This document shows positions 20,414 to 30,210 of a stretch of 52,253 bases of DNA, piece by piece. The stretch is from Deltaproteobacteria bacterium. Lineage in GTDB: Bacteria > Desulfobacterota > Binatia > Binatales > Binataceae. Each line of letters opens with the position of its first letter. The stretch's first letter is position 1. Below the pieces are notes generated by a model that was not told the origin of the DNA, made no database searches, and was given only the letters and a program-made list of their open reading frames with translations. The stretch is taken from the NCBI GenBank assembly GCA_021827495.1, contig JAKAVN010000005.1, positions 1 to 52,253 on the forward strand. Direction: 5' to 3'. Position numbers and translations under genes: made by a program.

Positions 20414-20535
20414 CACGTCGGCCTTCGCGCACAGGGCTGCGCGGCGTTTTGCGCCAAGTGTAATAATCGTTAACTTGAGGGTGTGTTGCACAAATGGCCA
20501 CGCCAAGGGAACGCTCCGCGGCCATCCGCGGAAGC

Positions 20536-20554
20536 CCGGGCTGCATTAGCCCGG
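20536..20554. terminator. Hairpin (possible terminator) after the iclR-family gene
   Basis: CCGGGCT gcatt AGCCCGG followed by only TTT; weak U-tract. Confidence 0.35.
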
Positions 20555-20692
20555 TTTGACTGGCCGATGGGCCATTGTTAGTTTCTTTGCGTCTCGCGGG
20601 TTCCGGCGCCCCGGAGCGGTAAGCCACGGTCCATCGTTCTCGCTGAACATGCCGGAGTAAGGCGGGCTGAATACACCTGGAGTGAGATTGCA

Positions 20693-21442
20693 GTGAAAAT
20701 TCTGGTTCCCGTAAAGCGCGTCCCGGATCCCGCCACCACCATCCGTATCCTGCCCGACGGGTCCGGAATCGCCACCGACAACATTAAATGGGTGATTAAC
20801 CCGTTCGACGAAATCGCCCTCGAGGAGGCGCTCCGAATCAAGGAGAAGCAGGGTGGCGGCGACGTCGCGCTGCTGTCCGTCGGCCAGCAAGCCTGGCAGG
20901 AGCAGTTGCGCACCGGATTGGCGATGGGCGCCGACCGGGCGATTCTGGTGCGCGCCGACCAGCCGCTCGACACTCTGGCGATCGCGCGGGTGATGGCGAA
21001 GATCGTCGGCGACGAAAAGCCGGAACTCGTGATCATCGGCAAGCAGGCGATCGACGACGACTCAAACCAGGTCGGCCAGATGCTGGCCGAGATGCTGGGA
21101 TGGCCGCAGGCGACCTTCGCCTCGAAGGTCGAAATCGCCGGCACCAAGTGTACGGTGGTGCGCGAGGTCGACGGCGGCGTGGAAACCCTCGCCTTCGAGT
21201 TGCCGGCCGTCATCACCGCCGACCTGCGCCTCAACGAGCCGCGCTACGCTTCGCTGCCGGGGATCATGAAGGCGCGCAAGAAGGAACTGAAGGAAATTCC
21301 GGTCGACAGCCTGGGCCTCGACCTTGCCCCGAAGCTCAAGATAAAGGCGCTCGCCGCGCCGGCCAAGCGGCAGGCCGGACGCAAGGTCGGCTCGGTCGAA
21401 GAACTGGTCGGCGTGCTGCACAGCGAAGCCAAGGTGATCTAG
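20693..21442 (+). CDS. etfB: Electron transfer flavoprotein beta subunit
   Basis: MKILVPVKRVPDPATTIRI...WVINPFDEIALEEALRIKE...GKQAIDDDSNQVGQMLAEMLGWPQATF. Confidence 0.95.
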   Translation: MKILVPVKRVPDPATTIRILPDGSGIATDNIKWVINPFDEIALEEALRIKEKQGGGDVALLSVGQQAWQEQLRTGLAMGADRAILVRADQPLDTLAIARVMAKIVGDEKPELVIIGKQAIDDDSNQVGQMLAEMLGWPQATFASKVEIAGTKCTVVREVDGGVETLAFELPAVITADLRLNEPRYASLPGIMKARKKELKEIPVDSLGLDLAPKLKIKALAAPAKRQAGRKVGSVEELVGVLHSEAKVI

Positions 21443-21530
21443 CCAAGTGATCCGATGATCGCCGCGCAGCCAAAAAACCGCATCGTATCCGCGCCCGGCC
21501 AGCCGGCGGGCGCCGCGGAGTGAATTCGAG

Positions 21531-22508
21531 ATGGGTGACGTACTGGTTTTTGCCGAACATCAGGCGGGACATTTTTCCAAGGCGACGCTGGTCGCGGTCA
21601 ATGCCGGAATCGAACTGGCAAAAAAGCGCGGCGGCGGCAAATGCATCGCCGTGATCGCCGGCGAGAACCTCGACGGCCCGGCCGGCGAGCTGGCCAGGTA
21701 CGGGATGAGCAAGGTCATCGCGCTCGATGACCCGAAGCTGGCGCACTACCTGGCCGATCTCTACGCGCAGGCGCTGAGCGCGCTGGCAAAGAGCCTCGGC
21801 GCCGAATACGTGCTCGCGACCGCGACCGCGATGGGCAAGGACCTGATGCCGCGGGTGGCGGCGCGGATGGGCGCTCCGATGGCGTCCGAGATTGTTTCGA
21901 TCGGCGGCGACGGCACGCTGGTGCGTCCGCTGTACGCCGGCAACGCGCTGGCCACGGTCGAGATGGACGGTCCGATCAAGGTCGTGAGCGTGCGTGCGAC
22001 CGCCTTTGATTCGGCCAAGCCCGGCGATTCCGCCGCTCCAGTCGAAAAGGCCAAGCCCGAACTCGACCCGGCCGGGCTCAAGATGCAGTTCGTCAGCTTC
22101 AACGAGATCAAGAGCGATCGGCCGCAGCTCACCGAGGCGCGCATCGTGGTCTCGGGCGGACGGGGACTCAAGTCAGGCGAGAACTTCAAGACCGTGCTCG
22201 AGCCGCTGGTCGACGAGATGGGGGCCGCGATGGGCGCCAGCCGCGCGGCGGTCGACGCCGGCTTCGTGCCCAACGATTTGCAGGTCGGGCAGACCGGCAA
22301 GGTGGTCGCGCCCGAGCTCTATGTCGCGGTCGGAATCTCCGGCGCGATTCAGCATCTGGCCGGGATGAAGGATTCCAAGACCATCGTCGCGATCAACAAG
22401 GACGAGGAAGCGCCGATCTTCAACGTCGCCGACTACGGCCTAGTGGCCGACCTGTTCAAGGCGGTGCCCGAGATGGTCGAGGCGCTGAAGAAGGTCAAGC
22501 ACTCGTAG
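21531..22508 (+). CDS. etfA: Electron transfer flavoprotein alpha subunit
   Basis: ARIVVSGGRGLKSGENF...GASRAAVDAGFVPNDLQVGQTGKVVAPELYVAVGISGAIQHLAGMKDSKTIVAINKDEEAPIFNVADYGLVADLF. Confidence 0.95.
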   Translation: MGDVLVFAEHQAGHFSKATLVAVNAGIELAKKRGGGKCIAVIAGENLDGPAGELARYGMSKVIALDDPKLAHYLADLYAQALSALAKSLGAEYVLATATAMGKDLMPRVAARMGAPMASEIVSIGGDGTLVRPLYAGNALATVEMDGPIKVVSVRATAFDSAKPGDSAAPVEKAKPELDPAGLKMQFVSFNEIKSDRPQLTEARIVVSGGRGLKSGENFKTVLEPLVDEMGAAMGASRAAVDAGFVPNDLQVGQTGKVVAPELYVAVGISGAIQHLAGMKDSKTIVAINKDEEAPIFNVADYGLVADLFKAVPEMVEALKKVKHS

Positions 22509-22819
22509 CGCGCCGCGCGCGGGCGCCACGCAGCTGGCTATTCGCAAATCCGGGGGAGTGTGGACTTGAGCGTTGACGAGTTCGTAGCCCTCGTCGATTA
22601 GCGTCGCGGCACTCCCTACCGTCCGAACTCAGCCAGCGGCACTGCCTCGATGACCTCGACCGGCGAGAGGCGCGTGGTCCTCAAGCGCGCGGACGGCCAA
22701 ACCGTGAGCGATGCGCCGCGGATTGAATTTGCATTGCCGAGGGTGATTTAAAGTTAGCTCAACGGCCGCGCCGCGCGTCGACCAGGTTTGGCGCCCGCCG
22801 GCCGCAACAGGAGCCTCAC

Positions 22820-24889
22820 ATGAAGATGACGGGGATTCTCTTCACTCTTTGCATTTTGGCCGCCGTGGGCGTTTTTTTCTACCAGCTCTGGCGCCGCTTT
22901 CAGCTCCTGCGGAGCGCTGCCCCCGTGTCCCGTTTCGATCGCATTCCAGAACGCGTTCGCGCCGTGCTTGTCTACGCCTTTGGCCAGAGGAAATTCGTGC
23001 GCAGGAATCCGGGAGCCGAGCGGTCCGCCGGGTGGATGCACTTTTTCATCTTTTGGGGCTTTATCATCCTCGGGATCCAGATCCTCACGCTGTTCGGCCG
23101 TGCCTACTCCGACTCGTTCGTCGTTCCCGGCTTTAGCCTGCATCTCCTGGGCGGCCCCTATTCGTTGCTCCGCGACTTCATGGAGGTGGCCGTCCTGTGC
23201 GCGGTTGGGGTGGCGTTGGTGCGATGGGGGATCACGCACGCGCCTCGACTTTACGGCTATCTTCCGCCCGAGCGTCGCCTGCGCGATAAATCCCACTGGG
23301 AGGCCTATCTGATCCTGCTCCTCATCGCGATCCTCATGGTGGCAGGCCTCGTATATGATGGTGGGCGAATCGTTTCTCACCCGAACAACATGCAGATCGT
23401 TCGGGATGCGCGGTGGGAACCTCTCTCAACCTTGGTGGGTGTCGCCCTGGCGAAAGTTCTGGGCGCGAGCTTCGCCTTGCGGGCGAGCAACGTAGCCTGG
23501 TGGGTGCACAACCTCGTCGTTCTCGTCTTTTTGAACTTACTGCCGCCCTCGAAACACTTCCACATTATCACTGCAATCCCGAACATCTTTTTCTCGAAAC
23601 TCGAGCCCAAGGGGCGGCTCTCGAAGCAGGACCTCGAAAATGATTCCCGCTTCGGCACCTCGCACATCGATCATTTCACGTGGAAGCAGATGCTCGACAT
23701 GTTCAGTTGCACGGAATGTGGCCGCTGCTCCTCAAATTGCCCCGCCACGGCAAGCAAGAAGCCCCTGGCCCCACGTCAATTGCTACTCGATCTGCGGGAC
23801 TACCTCTACCGGCATCAGGACGAGATCATTGAAAAGAGGAGCCACCCAGGCAAAGGGGATGGCACGGAACCCTTGGAGGTCGGAGAAAACATTGTCGGTC
23901 CCGTCATCCATGACGACACACTGTGGGCTTGTACCACCTGCCGAGCCTGTGAGGAGGCCTGTCCCCCGATGATCGAGTACGTCGACAAGATCGTCGACAT
24001 GCGCCGTCATCTGGTGCAAGAGGAGGCCCGTTTCCCCAAGGAGCTTACCCGCACCTTCAAGAACATGGAGACGCAATCCAATCCGTGGGGGCTCGATTCC
24101 GAGCAGCGGTTCGAGTGGGCCGAACGGATGAACGTCCCGACCCTCGCCGACAAGCCCGACGCCGAGTTCCTCTACTACGTCGGCTGCGCCGGTTCCTACG
24201 ATGATCGCAACAAGAAGACGACGCAGGCCTTCGTGCGCGTGCTGCAGAAAGCAGGCGTAAACTTTGCCTGCCTCGCGCGCGAGGAACTTTGCAACGGCGA
24301 AACGGCCCGTCGGCTCGGAAACGAGTACCTCTACCAGTCGATGGCCCAAATGCTGATCGAAACCCTCAACAAATACAAAGTTCGTAAGATCATCGTGAAC
24401 TGTCCCCACTGTTTCAACACGATCAAGAACGAGTTTCCGCAATTCGGTGGTTCGTACGAGGTCATTCATGCCTCCGACCTCGTGCGACAATTGATCGCTT
24501 CGGGGCGTCTCAAGATCTCCGCGGAATTCCCGAAGCGGACCGTATACCACGACTCATGTTACTACGGCCGTTACAACGACGTATTTGACGATCCACGGAC
24601 GGTGCTCAGCCGCGCGGGGGCCCAAGTTCACGAGATGGAACGCCACCATAAATTCAGCATGTGCTGCGGTGCTGGCGGAGGGCGGATGTGGCTAGAGGAA
24701 GAACGGGATAAACGGGTGAATCTGCTCCGCACCGAGCAGGCGCTTCAGGTTGACCCTGAGGTCATCGCGGTCTCCTGCCCTTACTGTATGGCGATGCTCA
24801 GCGACGGCATCAAGGCCAAAGACCTAGGGGAGAAGGTCCAGACCCTCGACGTGATGGAAATCGTCGACGAGGTCACCCGGGAGCTGTGA
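22820..24889 (+). CDS. Membrane-anchored FeS oxidoreductase (HdrD/CCG-domain; Etf:(mena)quinone oxidoreductase-like)
   Basis: N-terminal NarI-like TM region; CTECGRCSSNCPATASKKPL and CTTCRACEEACPPMIEY ferredoxin motifs; CCG-type NCPHCFNT, DSCYYGRYND, MCCGAGGGRMW; downstream of etfBA. Confidence 0.9.
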   Translation: MKMTGILFTLCILAAVGVFFYQLWRRFQLLRSAAPVSRFDRIPERVRAVLVYAFGQRKFVRRNPGAERSAGWMHFFIFWGFIILGIQILTLFGRAYSDSFVVPGFSLHLLGGPYSLLRDFMEVAVLCAVGVALVRWGITHAPRLYGYLPPERRLRDKSHWEAYLILLLIAILMVAGLVYDGGRIVSHPNNMQIVRDARWEPLSTLVGVALAKVLGASFALRASNVAWWVHNLVVLVFLNLLPPSKHFHIITAIPNIFFSKLEPKGRLSKQDLENDSRFGTSHIDHFTWKQMLDMFSCTECGRCSSNCPATASKKPLAPRQLLLDLRDYLYRHQDEIIEKRSHPGKGDGTEPLEVGENIVGPVIHDDTLWACTTCRACEEACPPMIEYVDKIVDMRRHLVQEEARFPKELTRTFKNMETQSNPWGLDSEQRFEWAERMNVPTLADKPDAEFLYYVGCAGSYDDRNKKTTQAFVRVLQKAGVNFACLAREELCNGETARRLGNEYLYQSMAQMLIETLNKYKVRKIIVNCPHCFNTIKNEFPQFGGSYEVIHASDLVRQLIASGRLKISAEFPKRTVYHDSCYYGRYNDVFDDPRTVLSRAGAQVHEMERHHKFSMCCGAGGGRMWLEEERDKRVNLLRTEQALQVDPEVIAVSCPYCMAMLSDGIKAKDLGEKVQTLDVMEIVDEVTREL

Positions 24890-24917
24890 TGCAGAGTCCT
24901 GAAGAGACCTTCTTCGT

Positions 24918-25172
24918 GCAAGAACCACACGTTCTGCCGCGGCGCGGGCGGCGGAGGCTTCTGGAAGGAGGAGCGCGGGGGGCTCGCGGATCAACCACAT
25001 GCGCTTCGATCAGCTGAGCGAAGCGAACCCCGAGACGCTGGCCGTGGGATGCCCGTTCTGCATGACGCAGATGGAAGACGCGATGAAGGCGCGCTCGATG
25101 GAGGAGAAGATGCGCGTGCGCAGTATTTCAGAGCTGATCGCCGACTCCACTGGAGCGTTGGAGAACAAGTGA
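24918..25172 (+). pseudogene. 3' remnant of a second HdrD/CCG-domain oxidoreductase
   Basis: KNHTFCRGAGGGGFWKEERGG, then a +1 shift at a G-run, then GSRINHMRFDQLSEANPETLAVGCPFCMTQMEDAMKARSMEEKMRVRSISELIADSTGALENK*. Confidence 0.75.
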
Positions 25173-25178
25173 GAGGCG

Positions 25179-26594
25179 TTAACCGCCCCAGCCGTACCAT
25201 CGCACCTGCCAGGTGAAGAAGATGACCAGGACGATTGACACCGCGATTAGTATCTTGGTCAATTGATCGGGTTTGCGCGGCATTCCGAGCGCTACCAGCG
25301 TCAGCAGGAACGGGTAGACCTGCACGTAGTAGCGCGGGCCGAGCTGCGCGAAGCCGCTGGCATAGACCAGCAGGCTCGGACCGCTGGCGAGGATCGCCGC
25401 CGCCGCCACCAGCGCGGCAAGCGGCCTCAGAAAGCTCGGCCTGAGCGCCAGTACGACGGCCGGGCTCGTGAGTATCAGCGCCTGGCCCATGAACTCGGGA
25501 TGGATCCACGGAAACTTGTCGCTGTAGCCCGGCGCCATGAAGAGCAGCGTGTAAAGGTTGAACGGCAGATCGCGCAGCGCAAACGGGCCGCCCGGCCGGG
25601 AAAAGCGGTACTTGTCCTGGGCGTACCAAATCCATAGCGCGATATCGTTGGGCGTGCCGAAGCGGACTTCGTTGTAAGCGGCGTAGATCAACACGGCGCC
25701 GGCGAAACCGGGCACCATCCACGCAAGCGCGCGCACTCCCCGCCCGCGCGCCGCCAGCATCAGCGCGTACGCCGGCCACGTGAGCACAAGATCATAACGC
25801 GCCAGCGCCGCCAGCGCCGCCAGGATTCCGACTGCCCACGGCCGCGCTTCGCCGAACACCTCGCCGAGCGCCGCGAGCGTGAAGGGCACCGAGGCGATCA
25901 GCGCGAAGTCCCATGAACTGCCAAGCGTCGCCTCGTACCAGAACGTGGTGCCGACGCCGAAGAAAAGCGTCAGCCATACGCGTGCCGCGACGCCGAGGCC
26001 GATCTTGCACAGCAGCCGCCACACCAGGCCGAGCGAGACCGCCCCGACGATGACCGAGAGCGCGGTTTGGTTCGTCGCCAGTCCCCAAATAGCCACTGCG
26101 GGAAGGGTGATGAGCGCCGCAAGCGGCGGATGCAGGATGTAGCTGCGGCCGCCCACGACCACGTGCTCCATGTAGCTCGGCGCGTCGACCCAGGTGCGGC
26201 CATGCAACAGCGCCCAGGCCAATCGCACGTGTTCGTTGTACGGCGTGGGCGGCGAGGTGGTCGCGGCGTAAAAGGCCAGGAACAGAATCCCGACGGCGCC
26301 GGCGCACCATCCGCCGCGGGCGAGCATGCGTTCGAGCCACGGCCAGCGCCGCGATGCGGTGCGCCGCGGAGCGACCATGAGGTCCGCGCTTATTCCCGCC
26401 AGCCCAAGGATGAACGCGGCGATAATCAGCGCGTTGGGCAGCGCATGCGTTAACCACGGGACGATCAGAATGTCGGCCAGCGCGATCAGCGCGGCGACGA
26501 TGAAAAACCATCGCGCCACCGCCCGCTCATCCGCAGCCTGCACGGCGATCACGGTTCGCAAGTCTTCGACAGCGCTGAGCGGCCGGGCGTCCAC
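25179..26594 (-). CDS. Polytopic membrane protein (GT-C-like/DUF family)
   Basis: Many hydrophobic segments; LSVIVGAVSLGLVWRLL...FFGVGTTFWYEATLGSSWDFALIASVPFTLAALGEVFGEARPW; start uncertain. Confidence 0.65.
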   Translation of the reverse strand: MDARPLSAVEDLRTVIAVQAADERAVARWFFIVAALIALADILIVPWLTHALPNALIIAAFILGLAGISADLMVAPRRTASRRWPWLERMLARGGWCAGAVGILFLAFYAATTSPPTPYNEHVRLAWALLHGRTWVDAPSYMEHVVVGGRSYILHPPLAALITLPAVAIWGLATNQTALSVIVGAVSLGLVWRLLCKIGLGVAARVWLTLFFGVGTTFWYEATLGSSWDFALIASVPFTLAALGEVFGEARPWAVGILAALAALARYDLVLTWPAYALMLAARGRGVRALAWMVPGFAGAVLIYAAYNEVRFGTPNDIALWIWYAQDKYRFSRPGGPFALRDLPFNLYTLLFMAPGYSDKFPWIHPEFMGQALILTSPAVVLALRPSFLRPLAALVAAAAILASGPSLLVYASGFAQLGPRYYVQVYPFLLTLVALGMPRKPDQLTKILIAVSIVLVIFFTWQVRWYGWGG

Positions 26595-26673
26595 CGTGAT
26601 CCGGGTCAGTGCGGCCGGCCCATCAGGCGTGCGCCAGCCGATGCCGCTCGAGCGCAGCCGCGTGCGCCGAAGT

Positions 26674-27645
26674 TCATTTCCGCAGGTCGGCGAGGAATTC
26701 GAGCATCGCGCGGTTGACCTCTTCGGGCTTCTCCTGTTGCGTCCAATGGCCCGCGCCCTCGATCGGCACGGTCTGGCGCAGGTTCGGCACCCACATCCGC
26801 ATCCCGTTTGCCATCTCCGGCCGCAGCACAATGTCCAGTTCCGCCGTGATCATCAGCGCGGGCTGGCTCACCTGGGCGGGCAATCCGGCGCTCTCGTGCC
26901 AATTGCGATCGATGTTGCGGTACCAGTTGAGCGGCCCGCGAAAGCCGCTCTTCTCGAACGCCCGCACGAAAACCTCGAAGTCATCGCCGGTGAGGAAGCT
27001 GCCGTGCGGGAGGTCGGGCAGATGGTCGAGAAGTCCGCCGCCGGCCGGCCCCAGCACGCCCGCGGGCATCTTGCGCAGTTCGGCGAGGCCGGCGCCCTTG
27101 ATCAATTCGCCGCCCTGGTAGAGCGAGCGCAGGCTGCGGCGCACGTCGCGGCCGAGTTCGGCCTCGGCGACGCCGGACTCCTGGAAGTAGACGATGTAGT
27201 TGAAATTGCCGGCCGCCATCGCGCGGATGATATCCATCGGCTTCATCGGCGTGCGCGGAAAGAACGGAGTGTTGAGCGCGATCACCCGCTCGATTCGCGC
27301 CGGCGCCATCAGCGCCGCGTTCCACGCCACGAAGCCGCCCCAGTCATGGCCGGCGACCACGCACTTGTCGATCCCCATCGCGTCGAGCATCCCGGCCAGG
27401 TCGGCAACGATCTCGCGCTGGGTGTAGGCCTCGACCGGTGCGGGCGCGCCGGTGTCGCCGTAGCCGCGCTGGTCGGGCGCGATCGCGCGCAAGCCGGCCC
27501 TCGCCAACGCGCGCATCTGATGGCGCCACGAGTACCAGAGTTCCGGGAACCCGTGGCACATCACGACCGGGTAGCCCTCGCCCGCCTCGGCGACGTGCAT
27601 CCGGATCCCGTTGGTGTTGACAAAGCGGTGGCTGAACTCGCTCAT
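26674..27645 (-). CDS. Alpha/beta hydrolase, epoxide hydrolase-like
   Basis: HRFVNTNGIRMHVAEAGEGYPVVMCHGFPELWYSWRHQMRALARAGLRAIAPDQRGYGDT...VVAGHDWGGFVAW. Confidence 0.92.
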   Translation of the reverse strand: MSEFSHRFVNTNGIRMHVAEAGEGYPVVMCHGFPELWYSWRHQMRALARAGLRAIAPDQRGYGDTGAPAPVEAYTQREIVADLAGMLDAMGIDKCVVAGHDWGGFVAWNAALMAPARIERVIALNTPFFPRTPMKPMDIIRAMAAGNFNYIVYFQESGVAEAELGRDVRRSLRSLYQGGELIKGAGLAELRKMPAGVLGPAGGGLLDHLPDLPHGSFLTGDDFEVFVRAFEKSGFRGPLNWYRNIDRNWHESAGLPAQVSQPALMITAELDIVLRPEMANGMRMWVPNLRQTVPIEGAGHWTQQEKPEEVNRAMLEFLADLRK

Positions 27646-27788
27646 CGGCGTGACCTCGGCGATTTCCAAGCTAGCACGCGGGCCGCGCGGTGGCAGCGCC
27701 GGCCTTTGACTTGCCCGCGCGGTGTGATGGACGATGGTTGGGCCTCGCTCGCAGCGGGGTAATGCCAAAGACCGCCGAGGGAAAGCCG

Positions 27789-28781
27789 ATGGCCTTTACA
27801 GTGCAGCCGGACAGCTTCCGCTTCGCAAACGAGTTTCGCAGCGGCGTCGCGGGCAAGCGCGTCCTGATAACCGGAGCCGGCAAGGACGGCGGGCTTGGCC
27901 AGGCCTTCGCGCTGGCGGCCGGCCTCAACGGGGCCGCCGCGGTGGGCGTGCATTTCCATAGCAGCTACTCCGACGGCTTCGACCTGGTCAGCGCGTTGCG
28001 CAAGCTCGAGGTCAATGCGTTTCCGGTGCAGGCCGACGTCACCAACCTGGGCGACCTGTGGGCGACGCGCAGCTATGTGATCGAGCAGATGGACGGCAAG
28101 CCGCCGAACCTGCTGATTTGCAATTCGGGATTGACCGAGAAGGGCTACGGGTTCGGCCGGGCGCTCAAGGAAATCCCCGACGAACCGCTCGCGATGCGCC
28201 GGGCGCGGGTGCGCCAGCACTTCATCGACAGCCTGCACGAATCACGCCTGGTGCTTAATACGAAAATCGACGGCTTCCTCGCCATGACCCACCTATGGGC
28301 GGGCGAGGCGGTCTACCATCAGGAATTCTTGCAGCTCATCTATGTCTCCTCGCGGCAGGCGATCGACCCGGGGGTCTCGGTGCCGGGCTACGTGATCAGC
28401 AACTGGGCAGTGCTCCAACTGCCGAAGATGCTCGCGGTCAATCTGGGCCAGAACGCGAAATTCGTGGGCGCGGCCTGCATCCTGCTGCCCTTCATCCGCA
28501 CCAGCATGACCGACCAGTACGCGGGCAACCCCAAGGTGTTCGGGCGATGGCAGCCGCGGATGCTGGAACCCAACGAGGCGGCCGAGGCGCTCCTGCAGTT
28601 GCTCGCGCGGCCGCAGGCCGAGCTTGATAAAGGGCTGTTCGAGTTGATGGCGGACGGCACGCCTGACGAGGTCGATGTGATTTGGAAGAAAGTCGGGCTC
28701 GAGGTGCGCGAGGAGGCGATGGCATGGAGCAGGGGAGGGTCTTTGCAATTCCATGGCCAGCACCGCGCGGTGAAGAAATAG
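27789..28781 (+). CDS. Divergent SDR-fold oxidoreductase
   Basis: KRVLITGAGKDGGLGQAFALAAGLNGAAAVGVHFHSS...ADVTNLGDL...LLICNSG...YVSSRQAIDPGVSVPGYVISNWAVLQLPKML. Confidence 0.8.
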   Translation: MAFTVQPDSFRFANEFRSGVAGKRVLITGAGKDGGLGQAFALAAGLNGAAAVGVHFHSSYSDGFDLVSALRKLEVNAFPVQADVTNLGDLWATRSYVIEQMDGKPPNLLICNSGLTEKGYGFGRALKEIPDEPLAMRRARVRQHFIDSLHESRLVLNTKIDGFLAMTHLWAGEAVYHQEFLQLIYVSSRQAIDPGVSVPGYVISNWAVLQLPKMLAVNLGQNAKFVGAACILLPFIRTSMTDQYAGNPKVFGRWQPRMLEPNEAAEALLQLLARPQAELDKGLFELMADGTPDEVDVIWKKVGLEVREEAMAWSRGGSLQFHGQHRAVKK

Positions 28782-29063
28782 ACTACCGGGTGCATCCGCG
28801 GCGGATTAAAGATCATGGCCGAGCGCGAGGCGTACCATGCGCGGGTATTCGAGTGCCGGATGCGCGATCTGGACGGCGGCGGCGCGCCAGCGCAACGGAG
28901 GAGGGGAGCGAGCTCACCGAGTTGCTCGGCGATCAGGCGTAGGGCCGGGCTAAGGCGCAATTGGAAAACAACCGCGCCGCGGCTTTTCAAACCTCAGTAC
29001 TTGGACTAGGAACGGCGTGTAAGCAGGCGCACGTCATTTTGAAGGCTTAGGGAGGGAACCCAC

Positions 29064-29969
29064 ATGCCCGTAGAAAAAGTGAAATTCAAGAGCGGCGGAA
29101 TCCACTGCGCTGGAGATTTATACATTCCGGAGGTGCGGCGCGCGGGTTCGCGCGGTCCGGCCCTGGTCATCGGCCATGGCTTCAGCGTCGTAAAGGAAGC
29201 GCTCCCCGAGGAAGCTGGATACTTTCAGCGCGCCGGGTACGTGGTCCTCGCGATCGATTATCGCAGCTTCGGCGAAAGCGAGGGCGAGCCGCGAGGCCAA
29301 CTGTTTCCGCTCAACGAAGTCGAAGACTATCGCAACGCGATCAGCTATCTGGAGACTCGTGCGGAGGTCGATCCCGGCCGGATCGGCATCTGGGGCAGCA
29401 GCTTCGGCGGCGCGGTGGTCATCTATACCGCGGCCGCCGATCGTCGGGCCAAGGCCGTGGTCGCGCAGGTCCCGGTCGTCAACGGGCGGCGCTGGATGCA
29501 GTCGCTTCGGACCAGCGACCAGTGGCTGGCACTGCTGGACAAGCTCGAAGAAGACCGGCGACGGCGCTTCCAAACCGGCGAAGGCGCCCGCGTGCCGGTG
29601 AGCGGCATGGCAAGTCAGAGCGTGTTTTGTGCGATGCCCGCCGATGCTCCGATCATCGCCTTTTTCGAAGAGGCGAAGAAGAGCCTGAAAACGTGGCGTG
29701 CGGACCTGGTTCTGGAATCAGTCGAAAAAATCATCGAGTTCAGCCCGGAGAGCGTGATTCATCAGATCTCGCCGCGCCCGCTGTGCATGGTGGTTACCGC
29801 CGGTTATGACATGATCCATCCAATCGAGCACATTTTGGACGCCTATCGTAAGGCCAACGAGCCCAAGAAGCTGGCGCTGCTGCCCTACGACCAGCTTGGT
29901 CTCTATACGGAACCGGGGCGCGGCGACGCTATGCGCGTCGCGATCGATTGGTTCAACCAGTACCTGTAA
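29064..29969 (+). CDS. Alpha/beta hydrolase (dienelactone hydrolase/S9-like)
   Basis: VIGHGFSVVKEALPEEAGYFQRAGYVVLAIDYRSFGESEGEPRGQLFPLNEVEDYRNAISYLETRAEVDPGRIGIWGSSFGGAVV. Confidence 0.88.
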   Translation: MPVEKVKFKSGGIHCAGDLYIPEVRRAGSRGPALVIGHGFSVVKEALPEEAGYFQRAGYVVLAIDYRSFGESEGEPRGQLFPLNEVEDYRNAISYLETRAEVDPGRIGIWGSSFGGAVVIYTAAADRRAKAVVAQVPVVNGRRWMQSLRTSDQWLALLDKLEEDRRRRFQTGEGARVPVSGMASQSVFCAMPADAPIIAFFEEAKKSLKTWRADLVLESVEKIIEFSPESVIHQISPRPLCMVVTAGYDMIHPIEHILDAYRKANEPKKLALLPYDQLGLYTEPGRGDAMRVAIDWFNQYL

Positions 29970-30210
29970 GTCTGTTCGGCCGCTGCACGCTTTTTCTATT
30001 CGCTCCCTGGAGTGGGGAGTTGGCCACCATCGCGCGGCGTGCTGGCGCGTGCGCACTGCGGCTTGTCCGCCGCGCCGAGTTCTGTCACAAACTTTGCGCA
30101 ATAGGGTTGCCTGGACGCGCCTCGGCCTGTAGCCAGCTCAGGCGCGGCCGCGGCATTGCGCGGCGGGTCCACGCCCTTGCAGCGCTCAGCATGATCGAGG
30201 AGAAACTGCG

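Noticed and set aside
28800-29010. Short ORF MAEREAYHARVFECRMRDLDGGG…
   Set aside because: Turns into a low-complexity Arg/Ser shadow; not enough to call a gene or a specific remnant.
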